From Planctomycetota bacterium (GTDB taxonomy: Bacteria; Planctomycetota; Brocadiia; JAJRTI01), in NCBI GenBank assembly GCA_024278415.1, contig JAJRTI010000716.1:1-5962 (forward strand): a DNA stretch of 5,962 nt, given 5' to 3'. The notes beneath the pieces were generated by a model. The model saw only the letters and a list, made by a program, of their open reading frames with translations, searched no databases and was not told where the DNA came from. A program made the position numbers and the translations under genes. Of this stretch, positions 1 to 4,888 are shown piece by piece. How positions within the stretch are numbered: the stretch's first letter is position 1; the number at the start of each line of letters is the position of its first letter.

Positions 1-48
1 CTGCGGCCGCAACCCTGGGCTAGAAGCCGGAAGCCCGTTGGGCTTCCC
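1..48. repeat. Edge of a hairpin-rich intergenic repeat cluster
   Basis: Bases 29-47 form a perfect hairpin: GGAAGCCC, a 3-base loop GTT (AAC on the other strand), then GGGCTTCC. Bases 5-19 read GCCGCAACCCTGGG-like sequence, which looks like one arm of a second hairpin whose partner lies left of the window. The right-edge cluster (5802-5929) has a hairpin with a closely similar CCCAGGGT arm, so both edges probably carry members of the same family of small intergenic hairpins. No coding potential is seen. The function is unknown; mRNA stabilisation, termination or a mobile miniature element are all possible. Confidence 0.55.
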
Positions 49-279
49 AACAGCGTTGCGTCAAGCGGAAACGGTGTCCATTGAACTCTCGCGCACGTTC
101 ATGGGGCCAATGGCTGCTGCAATCGGCTGAAGTGTTACGAGACGACTAATGACAGGCCGGCGCTCCCTCGCTGCTGTCATGCTGAGCGAAACGAGACGGT
201 CCAGTGTGCGCGGCTTTCGCAAGGCGTTGGGAGAATGAGGATTATAGCACGCACTGCCCATGATGCAATGAAATTGCCC
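49..279. other. Intergenic stretch without a convincing gene
   Basis: A 66-codon minus-strand frame is open at 61-261, but it has no recognisable motif and no clear ribosome binding site, so I do not call it. The one structure seen is an inverted repeat, ATGACAG (149-155) with CTGTCAT (174-180), running directly into GCTGAGCGAAACGA. That tail resembles short imperfect intergenic repeats seen in many environmental genomes. The left-hand gene neighbour lies outside the window. Confidence 0.5.
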
Positions 280-308
280 TTGACTGCCCGGTGAGGCCGT
301 GGTAAACT
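280..308 (+). promoter_or_regulatory. Sigma70-type promoter for the tRNA gene
   Basis: The -35 box TTGACT (280-285, 5 of 6 to consensus) is followed by a 17-base spacer and the -10 box TAAACT (303-308, 4 of 6). Transcription would start near 315, leaving a leader of roughly 43 bases before the mature tRNA 5' end. It is the only well-spaced promoter upstream of the tRNA. The leader contains a small hairpin, CGTTG-GCC-CAACG (336-348). Confidence 0.6.
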
Positions 309-357
309 ACTCCAATCATTAGCGCCACACGCCCGCGTTGGCCCAACGGACCCCTCT

Positions 358-430
358 GGGGGGTTAGCTCAGTTGGGAGAGCGCGTGAATGGCATTCACG
401 AGGTCACGGGTTCGAGCCCCGTACCCTCCA
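358..430 (+). tRNA. tRNA-Ala (anticodon GGC)
   Basis: A full cloverleaf can be folded. The acceptor stem is GGGGGGT (358-364) with ACCCTCC (423-429) and discriminator A at 430. The D arm is GCTC/GAGC with loop AGTTGGGA. The anticodon stem CGTGA/TCACG encloses ATGGCAT, giving anticodon GGC, which reads GCC alanine codons. The variable loop is AGGTC. The T arm is ACGGG-TTCGAGC-CCCGT. The third acceptor pair is G3:U70, the alanyl-tRNA synthetase identity element, which independently confirms alanine. CCA is not encoded: the bases after the discriminator are CCC, so the tail must be added after transcription. A promoter sits upstream and a hairpin terminator downstream, so the gene appears to be a single transcription unit. 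Confidence 0.97.
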
Positions 431-454
431 CCCCACAAGCCACGCGGGCGACAT

Positions 455-486
455 CGAGCCAGACGCGAACGCGTCTGGCTCGTTTC
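455..486 (+). terminator. Hairpin terminator of the tRNA-Ala unit
   Basis: CGAGCCAGACGCG (455-467) and CGCGTCTGGCTCG (470-482) are exact reverse complements, giving a 12-bp stem with a GAAC tetraloop. The stem is followed by TTTCGT, a short and imperfect T run. It starts 24 bases after the tRNA discriminator base, the expected place for intrinsic termination of a tRNA transcript. The weak T tract is the only reservation. Confidence 0.75.
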
Positions 487-581
487 GTGTACAAAGCCTT
501 GCAGATGCAGACATTCGCGGGAAGCCGAGCGCGAGCTGCAAAGCACTTCTTCCCTGCGCCCTTGACTTCGGGACGGCCATA

Positions 582-606
582 TTGCCAAATTGTACATGTT
601 TCGCAA
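582..606. promoter_or_regulatory. Possible operator upstream of the type II antitoxin gene
   Basis: TTGCCAAAT (582-590) and GTTTCGCAA (598-606) are inverted copies matching at 7 of 9 positions around a TGTACAT centre. The site ends 32 bases before the antitoxin start. It lies in an AT-rich pocket of GC-rich sequence, where a promoter would be expected. Phd/YefM antitoxins normally repress their own operon by binding such palindromes. I could not find a well-spaced -35/-10 pair here; TTGACT at 562-567 lacks a good -10 partner. Confidence 0.35.
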
Positions 607-638
607 ACAGCCAGGTTTCCGCAATGGAGGAACGAGCC

Positions 639-932
639 ATGCCCCGTTACCAGTTGGCAGAGGCGCGCAAGAGCTTCACAGATATCGTGAATCGAGTCGC
701 GTACGGCGGTGAGCGCATCGCTATCGGCCGGCACGACAAGGATCTGGCGGTGCTGATCTCAGTCGATGACGCGGCCCTGCTGGAGGAGCTTGAGGACATG
801 CAAGACGCTAAGGAAGCGAAGAAGATCCTGGCCGAGATGAAGCGGAGCCGCGATGGCGGCGTTCCTTGGGAAGACGTGAAGGCCGAGTTGTCGGCGAAGC
901 GAGCTGGCCCGGCCCGCGATGGGAAGGCATGA
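639..932 (+). CDS. Type II toxin-antitoxin antitoxin, Phd/YefM-like
   Basis: This 97-residue protein is the likely antitoxin of a RelE/ParE-type pair. Residues 3-45 have the Phd/YefM DNA-binding fold pattern: YQLAEARKSFTDIVNRV, then GERIAIGRHDKDLAVLIS, ending in an acidic stretch (residues 43-57) that starts the toxin-neutralising helix. Its C-terminal part includes GVPWEDVKAEL (74-84), a tail often seen in antitoxins paired with RelE-type toxins. The start at 639 is chosen because GGAGG (626-630) lies 8 bases upstream; in-frame ATGs at 582 and 624 lack such a site, and the family usually begins as this one does. The toxin gene follows after 4 bases, so they form one operon. Such antitoxins bind the toxin directly and, with it, repress their own promoter; a candidate operator lies at 582-606. 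The family call is firm and the exact subfamily is not. Confidence 0.9.
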   Translation: MPRYQLAEARKSFTDIVNRVAYGGERIAIGRHDKDLAVLISVDDAALLEELEDMQDAKEAKKILAEMKRSRDGGVPWEDVKAELSAKRAGPARDGKA

Positions 933-936
933 TACC

Positions 937-1200
937 GTGCGATGCAGGATCGTTCTGTCCAAACGCGCCCGACGGCAGATACTCAAGCTGCCCGCGGGTG
1001 TAGACCGTCGCGTCGAGGACGCCATTGATGACTTGGCCCAAGACCCGCGGCCCCAGGGCGTCAAGAAGCTCAAGGCCGGCGACGAACTCTATCGGCTGCG
1101 AGTTGGCAGCTATCGCATCCTCTACCACATCGAGGACAAGAGGCTGGTCGTGCTCGTCGTGAAGGCCGTCGACCGGCGCGACGTTTACCGTGGCGGGTAG
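937..1200 (+). CDS. Type II toxin, RelE/ParE family
   Basis: This 87-residue basic protein has the RelE/ParE layout: a first strand CRIVLSKRARRQ, two helices (about residues 10-35), then KKLKAGDELYRLRVGSYRI, and a C-terminal strand ending DRRDVYRGG. In RelE-type mRNA interferases, lysines and arginines in the KLK and YRLR..YR segments and a late Arg/Tyr form the ribosome-dependent RNA cleavage site; here K43, K44, K46, R53, R55, R60, R81 and Y84 are candidates. The familiar HR before the final tyrosine is DR here. ParE-like gyrase poisons share the fold, so the target is not settled. I prefer the GTG at 937, with GGGAAGG nine to ten bases upstream, which gives the usual family N-terminus. An ATG at 919 is also in frame, would overlap the antitoxin by 14 bases, and has no visible ribosome site. 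The stop codon lies in a 12-bp tandem duplication. Confidence 0.9.
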   Translation: MRCRIVLSKRARRQILKLPAGVDRRVEDAIDDLAQDPRPQGVKKLKAGDELYRLRVGSYRILYHIEDKRLVVLVVKAVDRRDVYRGG

Positions 1201-1213
1201 TGTGGCGGGTAGT
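1190..1213 (+). repeat. Perfect 12-bp tandem duplication over the toxin stop codon
   Basis: GTGGCGGGTAGT occurs at 1190-1201 and again, immediately, at 1202-1213. The first copy contains the toxin stop codon TAG (1198-1200). Because 12 is a multiple of three, the second copy carries another in-frame TAG (1210-1212). The pattern fits replication slippage. It leaves the protein unchanged and gives a back-up stop. Confidence 0.85.
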
Positions 1214-1259
1214 GAGGAAGTGACAGGGCAGGAGTGAGAAACAAGGCCCTATCGCGCGC

Positions 1260-1293
1260 GTCCAACGTGAAGCCCGGCGAAGGCAAGTTGGAC
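1260..1293. terminator. Possible shared terminator hairpin between convergent operons
   Basis: GTCCAAC (1260-1266) pairs with GTTGGAC (1287-1293), and GCC (1272-1274) can pair with GGC (1282-1284) inside the loop. The hairpin sits between the convergent type II toxin and AbiEi-like genes, two bases beyond the latter's stop codon, where a bidirectional terminator would be useful. There is no T run on either strand, so factor-independent termination is doubtful. Confidence 0.25.
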
Positions 1294-1295
1294 TC

Positions 1296-1889
1296 TTACG
1301 CTGTGAGCAGGGCCCGCACGTCGGCCGCGACCGTGCGAGGGTATCTGGGCAGAACCTGCTCAAGCTGGGCTTGGCGCAGCGTCGCGAGGTTGCGCCAGGT
1401 CGCCTGCTCGCTGACGGATATGCCGCGGCGGCGGCACAAGTAGACAAAATCACAAAGCGCCTGTTCCGGGGCGACCAAATGCCCATGTTCCGGGGGAGCG
1501 TAGACCTTCGATCGGACGCACACGAACAGGAATCGCCCGGCCGCGGTCTGACGGTCCCGGCCCCGAGGACTGTAGCGGCTGGTGAAGCAGGTGACGAGTG
1601 AGGGATGTTGGGTGACGAGATTGTGTCGGCTCAGAGCCCACAAGCCCGTGATGTAGGCATGCGGGTCAAGATGCGGCAGTAGCGTCTGGGCATCGACGGC
1701 TCCCGGCAGACCGTATAGACCCTGGGCATACCGCACCACGTCACCATGGCGACGGAGGCGACTGAGTTCGACATTCAGCGCGTTTCGCGAACAACCCGCC
1801 ACGTTCGCCAGTTCTGTTACGGTGAACACGACTTTGCCGTGGTCCCGGCGCTGGTCGCGGAGGAAGCGCTGCCAGTCGCGGGCCCTCAC
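1296..1889 (-). CDS. Type IV toxin-antitoxin antitoxin, AbiEi-like
   Basis: This 197-residue protein looks like an AbiEi-family antitoxin. Residues 21-62 form a winged helix-turn-helix: VFTVTELANVAGCSRNALNV is the helix-turn-helix core, then ELSRLRRHGDVVRYAQGLYGLP makes the last helix and wing. The C-terminal region (about 66-150) has the AbiEi pattern, including AYITGLWALSRHNLV and APEQALCDFVYL (140-151). In known AbiE systems this protein represses its own promoter and counteracts the nucleotidyltransferase toxin without forming a stable complex with it. The start is a GTG (1889-1887) that overlaps the upstream toxin stop as GTGA, with GGGAGGG (1898-1904) eight bases upstream inside the toxin gene, so the two are translationally coupled. 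The canonical order is antitoxin first; here it is second. The likely DNA target is the palindrome at 2681-2716. Confidence 0.85.
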   Translation of the reverse strand: MRARDWQRFLRDQRRDHGKVVFTVTELANVAGCSRNALNVELSRLRRHGDVVRYAQGLYGLPGAVDAQTLLPHLDPHAYITGLWALSRHNLVTQHPSLVTCFTSRYSPRGRDRQTAAGRFLFVCVRSKVYAPPEHGHLVAPEQALCDFVYLCRRRGISVSEQATWRNLATLRQAQLEQVLPRYPRTVAADVRALLTA

Positions 1890-2680
1890 TGTTCCGGCCC
1901 TCCCGTCAGTCCCAGCCGGTTTTCCAGCACGCCGACAACGGCAGCGAAGACTGTCTCTCCGCCCCCGGCGGCTTTGATGTTGGCGGCCACAGTCGCGTCG
2001 AGTTGCTCGTCTAGGACTTGGTCAATCGAGCGAGCGCGCAACTCGGGGTAGCGCGTCAGCCGCGATACCGCCCGGTCCACAGCGTCGCGGCGCAATCCCA
2101 TGTCCGTGAGCTTTTTCGCGAGGCGAGAGCCGGAGTCCGGGGCGAGGGAGTCGTGAAACAGGAACACGTCCACGAGGTCCCGGTCCTGGATGTAGACGCG
2201 GGTGAGCATGGCGATCACCTTGCTCTCGATCATGTCCGTGTCCGAAACAGTCGGGAAGACAACGCCGTTCACAGTACGGACGGCGGGGGGATCGAGGCAG
2301 CACACACGCGTAATCTCAACAGGTATCTCAATGCGCAGCCTTGATGGATCGTCGTGTGTGAACACCGTTCGGACGGTCCGCACAGACGGTGACTCCGCGT
2401 CCGGCCCCGTCCCTGGTCCCACTGTGCCAGTGTAGCTGAGACGTGCCCGGACTTCAGGCAGCAGTTTCCGGCGGAACAGGCGAACCACTTCGGCCTGTTT
2501 GGCGACCAGATCCCCGTCCCAATGGTAGTCCACATCGGCGGACATCCTAGGGCTTTGGTCCAACAGCCGGTAGCGGTACCCCCCGATCAAGCGGAGCCCG
2601 TGTCCTGCCGGATGCGTCGCGAGGATCTTGGCGATGGTCGCCTGGATGGCCTCTACGTCTCGTGTTGCACCCTTTTCCAT
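1886..2680 (-). CDS. Nucleotidyltransferase toxin, AbiEii/AbiGii-like
   Basis: This 264-residue protein is a DNA polymerase beta-like nucleotidyltransferase of the AbiEii/AbiGii toxin family. Motif I is LIGGYRYRLL...RMSADVDY: G33-G34, then the metal-binding pair D49-x-D51. A strand RLRIEIP (114-120) follows. The second conserved block is SKVIAMLTRVYIQDRDLVDV, with K154, R161, D166, R167, D168 and D171, matching the family's K...R...RDL.D pattern. Known members use NTP; MenT relatives modify tRNA acceptor ends and so block translation. Oddly, the usual Ser/Thr after GG is Tyr (Y35). The start is placed at 2680 because the promoter palindrome ends exactly there. In-frame ATGs at 2725 and 2752 lie upstream, in or before the promoter, and lack ribosome sites. 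No ribosome site precedes 2680 either, which fits a leaderless mRNA. The antitoxin gene overlaps the end by 4 bases. Confidence 0.87.
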   Translation of the reverse strand: MEKGATRDVEAIQATIAKILATHPAGHGLRLIGGYRYRLLDQSPRMSADVDYHWDGDLVAKQAEVVRLFRRKLLPEVRARLSYTGTVGPGTGPDAESPSVRTVRTVFTHDDPSRLRIEIPVEITRVCCLDPPAVRTVNGVVFPTVSDTDMIESKVIAMLTRVYIQDRDLVDVFLFHDSLAPDSGSRLAKKLTDMGLRRDAVDRAVSRLTRYPELRARSIDQVLDEQLDATVAANIKAAGGGETVFAAVVGVLENRLGLTGGPEQ

Positions 2681-2716
2681 GTTGCTAAATATAGCACATA
2701 AGCTATAAATTGCAAC
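2681..2716 (-). promoter_or_regulatory. Promoter and palindromic operator of the AbiE-like operon
   Basis: Read on the minus strand, the site is GTTGCAATTTATAGC (2716-2702), a TTATGT centre, then GCTATATTTAGCAAC (2695-2681). The 15-base arms match at 12 positions when inverted. Inside it, TTGCAA (2715-2710) and TATATT (2693-2688) form a -35/-10 pair with a 16-base spacer. Transcription would start near 2681-2680, at the toxin ATG itself. A dimer bound here would cover both boxes, so autorepression by the AbiEi-like winged-helix protein is the natural reading, as in known AbiE systems that use inverted repeats. The segment is strikingly AT-rich against its surroundings. Confidence 0.65.
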
Positions 2717-2781
2717 ATAAGTCATGGGTGGCGAGCCAGCGCACCGGGTCAACGACGACCGGCCGCCTTCTCAGGGCTGCC

Positions 2782-4737
2782 TCACCACACGTGCAGCATG
2801 TGCCCCTGGCCGAAGAAGAATAGCAAGTCAACGATGAAGCCCACACCAATGCCCACGATGTAGCCGATCGTCAGGCCGAGGAAGAGAGGCCGCGCAGACT
2901 TGTGCGCGCGGTCGCCGCCGATGCGGACGATCACGCGCTTGGCCGCCCACGCGAGGAAGACGCTGAACGCCAGCGCGTCGAGGAGGCCGATGCTCGATAT
3001 GGCCAAGCCTACCGGCGGCAGGGGCCACCAATGAAAGCGGAAGCGCATGAGTTGGAGCGCGCCGCACAAGAGCGCACCGATGCCAAAGAATAGCAGGCGC
3101 TTGAAGTCCACGGGCATGGGATTGCGGATCTTGCCGGCGAGCCGATTGAAGTGGCTCGGCGCACCGTGCTGGAACGTCCACACGCCGAAGTTGTACGCGC
3201 CGCGGTCGTAGCCCAGGTAGATGATGGTCGCCACGGACACGGCCGCACCCACGATGAGCGCCAAGGCCATGGCCGAACGGATCTGCCCAGCCTCGCGCTT
3301 GTCCCGCGCCGGCACGAGCCGCACCACGTGCGCGAGCGGAGCCATGATGAACGTGCAGGAGAAACCGATGCCGCCCATGGACGCCACGCCGAGCGCGACC
3401 ATGTTCGGCGTGGCCAAGTTCGCAGTGCCGAGCGTGTAGTAGAGCGCGGTGTGCGGCCACACGGTCGGCCAAGCATAGATCACGCCGGTCTCCACGACGA
3501 TCTTCGTGACGCCGAGATACGCGATGAGCAACACGACAAGATAGAACGCCGCGAGCCACGGCGACATGCCGGCGCGGCACAGCCAGGCGAACAGGAAGAG
3601 CAACCCCAGCACGAGGCACCAAAAGGCCTGGCGGTACGACAGGATCTCGTGGCGCGACTCGTCGTTCTCTTTGCCGCCGAACGCCGCGCGCAGCACCACG
3701 CGCAGGTGGTCCCGCGCGATCCACAGCCCCACGAGCGTCATCGTGGTGAACGCGCCATAGCTCTGCCACACGGTCGCCGCGCCGCCGGTGGGCGCAAACG
3801 TGTCGCTCGTGCCGATGGTGAAGCCGACGCGGTTGAACACGCCCTGCTGCACGATGCACACGAGGTAGAAGAACCACACACTAAAGAGCACGTCGAGCCG
3901 CGCGAAGTAGGCGAGGCCGATCATGAAGATGTTCACGCGGCAGTTGAGCCGCGGCAAGTAGCGGCCCAAGCGCACGTAGTGCCGCGCACCGATGGGGATC
4001 ACCGGCATGGCCGGCACAAAGAAGCAGACGATGTTCCAGCCGAGGATAAACAGGGGCACGCTCGCGCCAATCCAGAACATGGTGCTGCGCGTGATACGCA
4101 GGCCGGCGCCGGGCTCGGTCTCGGAGAGTGCGATGGGCACCTGTGCGAGCGGATACGTGAGCCGCTCGGCTTCGAGCCACTGCTTGCGCAGCATGACCAC
4201 CGACGCGAAGCAGACGATGCCGAGCGCGGCAAAGAACGCGCCCCACCACAGCAGCGGCACGATCCACGCCCCGAGCGGCCACGCCTCGCCCATGGGCGCG
4301 CCCTCGTAGAACCAACTCATCACGTGGCCCTCGTTGCTGGGGAAGGCCCACTGCGGGAGGTATTCGAGGAACGTCTCCGCCCACTTGTTCTCCGGCGTGG
4401 CGAAGTAGTACGGCCCCGACAGGCAGGCGAGGAAGATCCCGATGAACCCCGCGGCCGGCAGCACGCCGGCGATCCACGTCATGCAGAAGACCAGACACAG
4501 CTCGCCGCTCGCAAGCGCCCAACGCCGCTTCATCAGCCGCAGCGCCAGGTTCAGCGGCAACACGATGAACACGAACGGCAGCATGGCCGCAACCGGCAGG
4601 TGCGCGAAGCACAGCCGCGACGAGTGCACCACGTACGCGGACCAGCAAGGCAGGAAGTTCGCCGCGGCCGCGGCCACCAGGCCCACGCCGAGCGCGCGGA
4701 GCGTCACCTTCGGGGTGTTGTCTTGAGTGTCGAGCAT
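2782..4737 (-). CDS. DUF6785/DUF6784 family polytopic membrane protein, transporter-like
   Basis: This 651-residue inner-membrane protein has about 12-14 hydrophobic segments, roughly at 12-29, 46-68, 80-105, 155-182, 218-242, 266-290, 325-341, 370-386, 392-412, 440-466, 487-508, 546-563, 575-598 and 615-643. I recognise the DUF6785 pattern: an early ELCLVFCMTWIAGVLPAAG segment, RKQWLEAERLTYPLAQVP after the fourth helix, and TKIVVETGVIYAW (411-423). The C-terminal part, with FRFHWWPLPPVGLAI (566-580), WAAKRVIVRIGG and ARPLFLGLTIGYIVG, matches DUF6784. These families are uncharacterised and resemble oligopeptide-transporter-like proteins in layout; a transport role is inference. The ATG at 4737 has only a weak, close GAGG (4744-4741). 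A sugar isomerase gene lies upstream on the same strand, suggesting a carbohydrate-related substrate. The length looks complete, with no frameshift. Confidence 0.85.
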   Translation of the reverse strand: MLDTQDNTPKVTLRALGVGLVAAAAANFLPCWSAYVVHSSRLCFAHLPVAAMLPFVFIVLPLNLALRLMKRRWALASGELCLVFCMTWIAGVLPAAGFIGIFLACLSGPYYFATPENKWAETFLEYLPQWAFPSNEGHVMSWFYEGAPMGEAWPLGAWIVPLLWWGAFFAALGIVCFASVVMLRKQWLEAERLTYPLAQVPIALSETEPGAGLRITRSTMFWIGASVPLFILGWNIVCFFVPAMPVIPIGARHYVRLGRYLPRLNCRVNIFMIGLAYFARLDVLFSVWFFYLVCIVQQGVFNRVGFTIGTSDTFAPTGGAATVWQSYGAFTTMTLVGLWIARDHLRVVLRAAFGGKENDESRHEILSYRQAFWCLVLGLLFLFAWLCRAGMSPWLAAFYLVVLLIAYLGVTKIVVETGVIYAWPTVWPHTALYYTLGTANLATPNMVALGVASMGGIGFSCTFIMAPLAHVVRLVPARDKREAGQIRSAMALALIVGAAVSVATIIYLGYDRGAYNFGVWTFQHGAPSHFNRLAGKIRNPMPVDFKRLLFFGIGALLCGALQLMRFRFHWWPLPPVGLAISSIGLLDALAFSVFLAWAAKRVIVRIGGDRAHKSARPLFLGLTIGYIVGIGVGFIVDLLFFFGQGHMLHVW

Positions 4738-4776
4738 GCGCCTCGGTGCTTGGTCTCGCTTGGATGGGGTCGGCGC

Positions 4777-4782
4777 ATTCTA
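4777..4782 (-). promoter_or_regulatory. Possible -10 box for the DUF6785 gene
   Basis: TAGAAT (minus strand, 4782-4777) matches 5 of 6 bases of the -10 consensus and would give a 5' leader of about 30 bases. The only hexamer at 17-base spacing is TTCGAC, a poor -35 box. If real, the membrane protein gene can be transcribed apart from the isomerase gene. The evidence is thin. Confidence 0.25.
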
Positions 4783-4808
4783 TCAGACGGCCGCAGCAAG
4801 TCGAACAT

Positions 4809-4880
4809 GTTGGAATGTTGCAATGCTGCCCCGTGCGCGCCTTCCAGCCTTCCAGCTTTCCAACATTCCCTCCTTCCTCA
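4809..4880. repeat. Inverted array of degenerate 8-bp repeats
   Basis: On the plus strand the left arm reads GTTGGAAT (4809-4816) and GTTGCAAT (4817-4824). The right arm reads CTTCCAGC twice (4841-4848, 4849-4856), TTTCCAAC (4857-4864), then degenerate ATTCCCTC and CTTCCTCA to 4880. The right arm is the same octamer in reverse complement (GCTGGAAG, GTTGGAAA). The arms share an exact 9-bp inverted repeat, GGAATGTTG (4812-4820) with CAACATTCC (4861-4869). The array fills most of the gap between the isomerase stop and the membrane protein gene. Octamers cannot code a fixed peptide repeat, because 8 is not a multiple of 3. Similar GTTGGAAT-type arrays occur between genes in some environmental PVC-like genomes, to my recollection. 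Confidence 0.7.
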
Positions 4881-4888
4881 TGCTGCAC

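Noticed and set aside
61..261. 66-codon minus-strand frame
   Set aside because: No family motif, no clear ribosome binding site, and it runs through an inverted repeat and a likely dispersed intergenic motif.
358..430. tRNA 3' end as attachment site with a direct repeat downstream
   Set aside because: I found no second copy of the tRNA 3' segment in the window and no integrase gene.
562..590. TTGACT at 562-567 as -35 box for the type II module
   Set aside because: At 16-18 base spacing there is no acceptable -10 box; the hexamer may be chance.
364..734. Minus-strand frames overlapping the tRNA, with GARTRDL and TGLEPVTS-like ends
   Set aside because: These peptides are the well-known artefact of translating the antisense of tRNA genes; the tRNA fold is complete.
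2744..2762. Short hairpin CCGGGTC-AAC-GAC with a bulge as terminator of the DUF6785 gene
   Set aside because: The stem is short and bulged and no T run follows on the minus strand, so I cannot support termination there.
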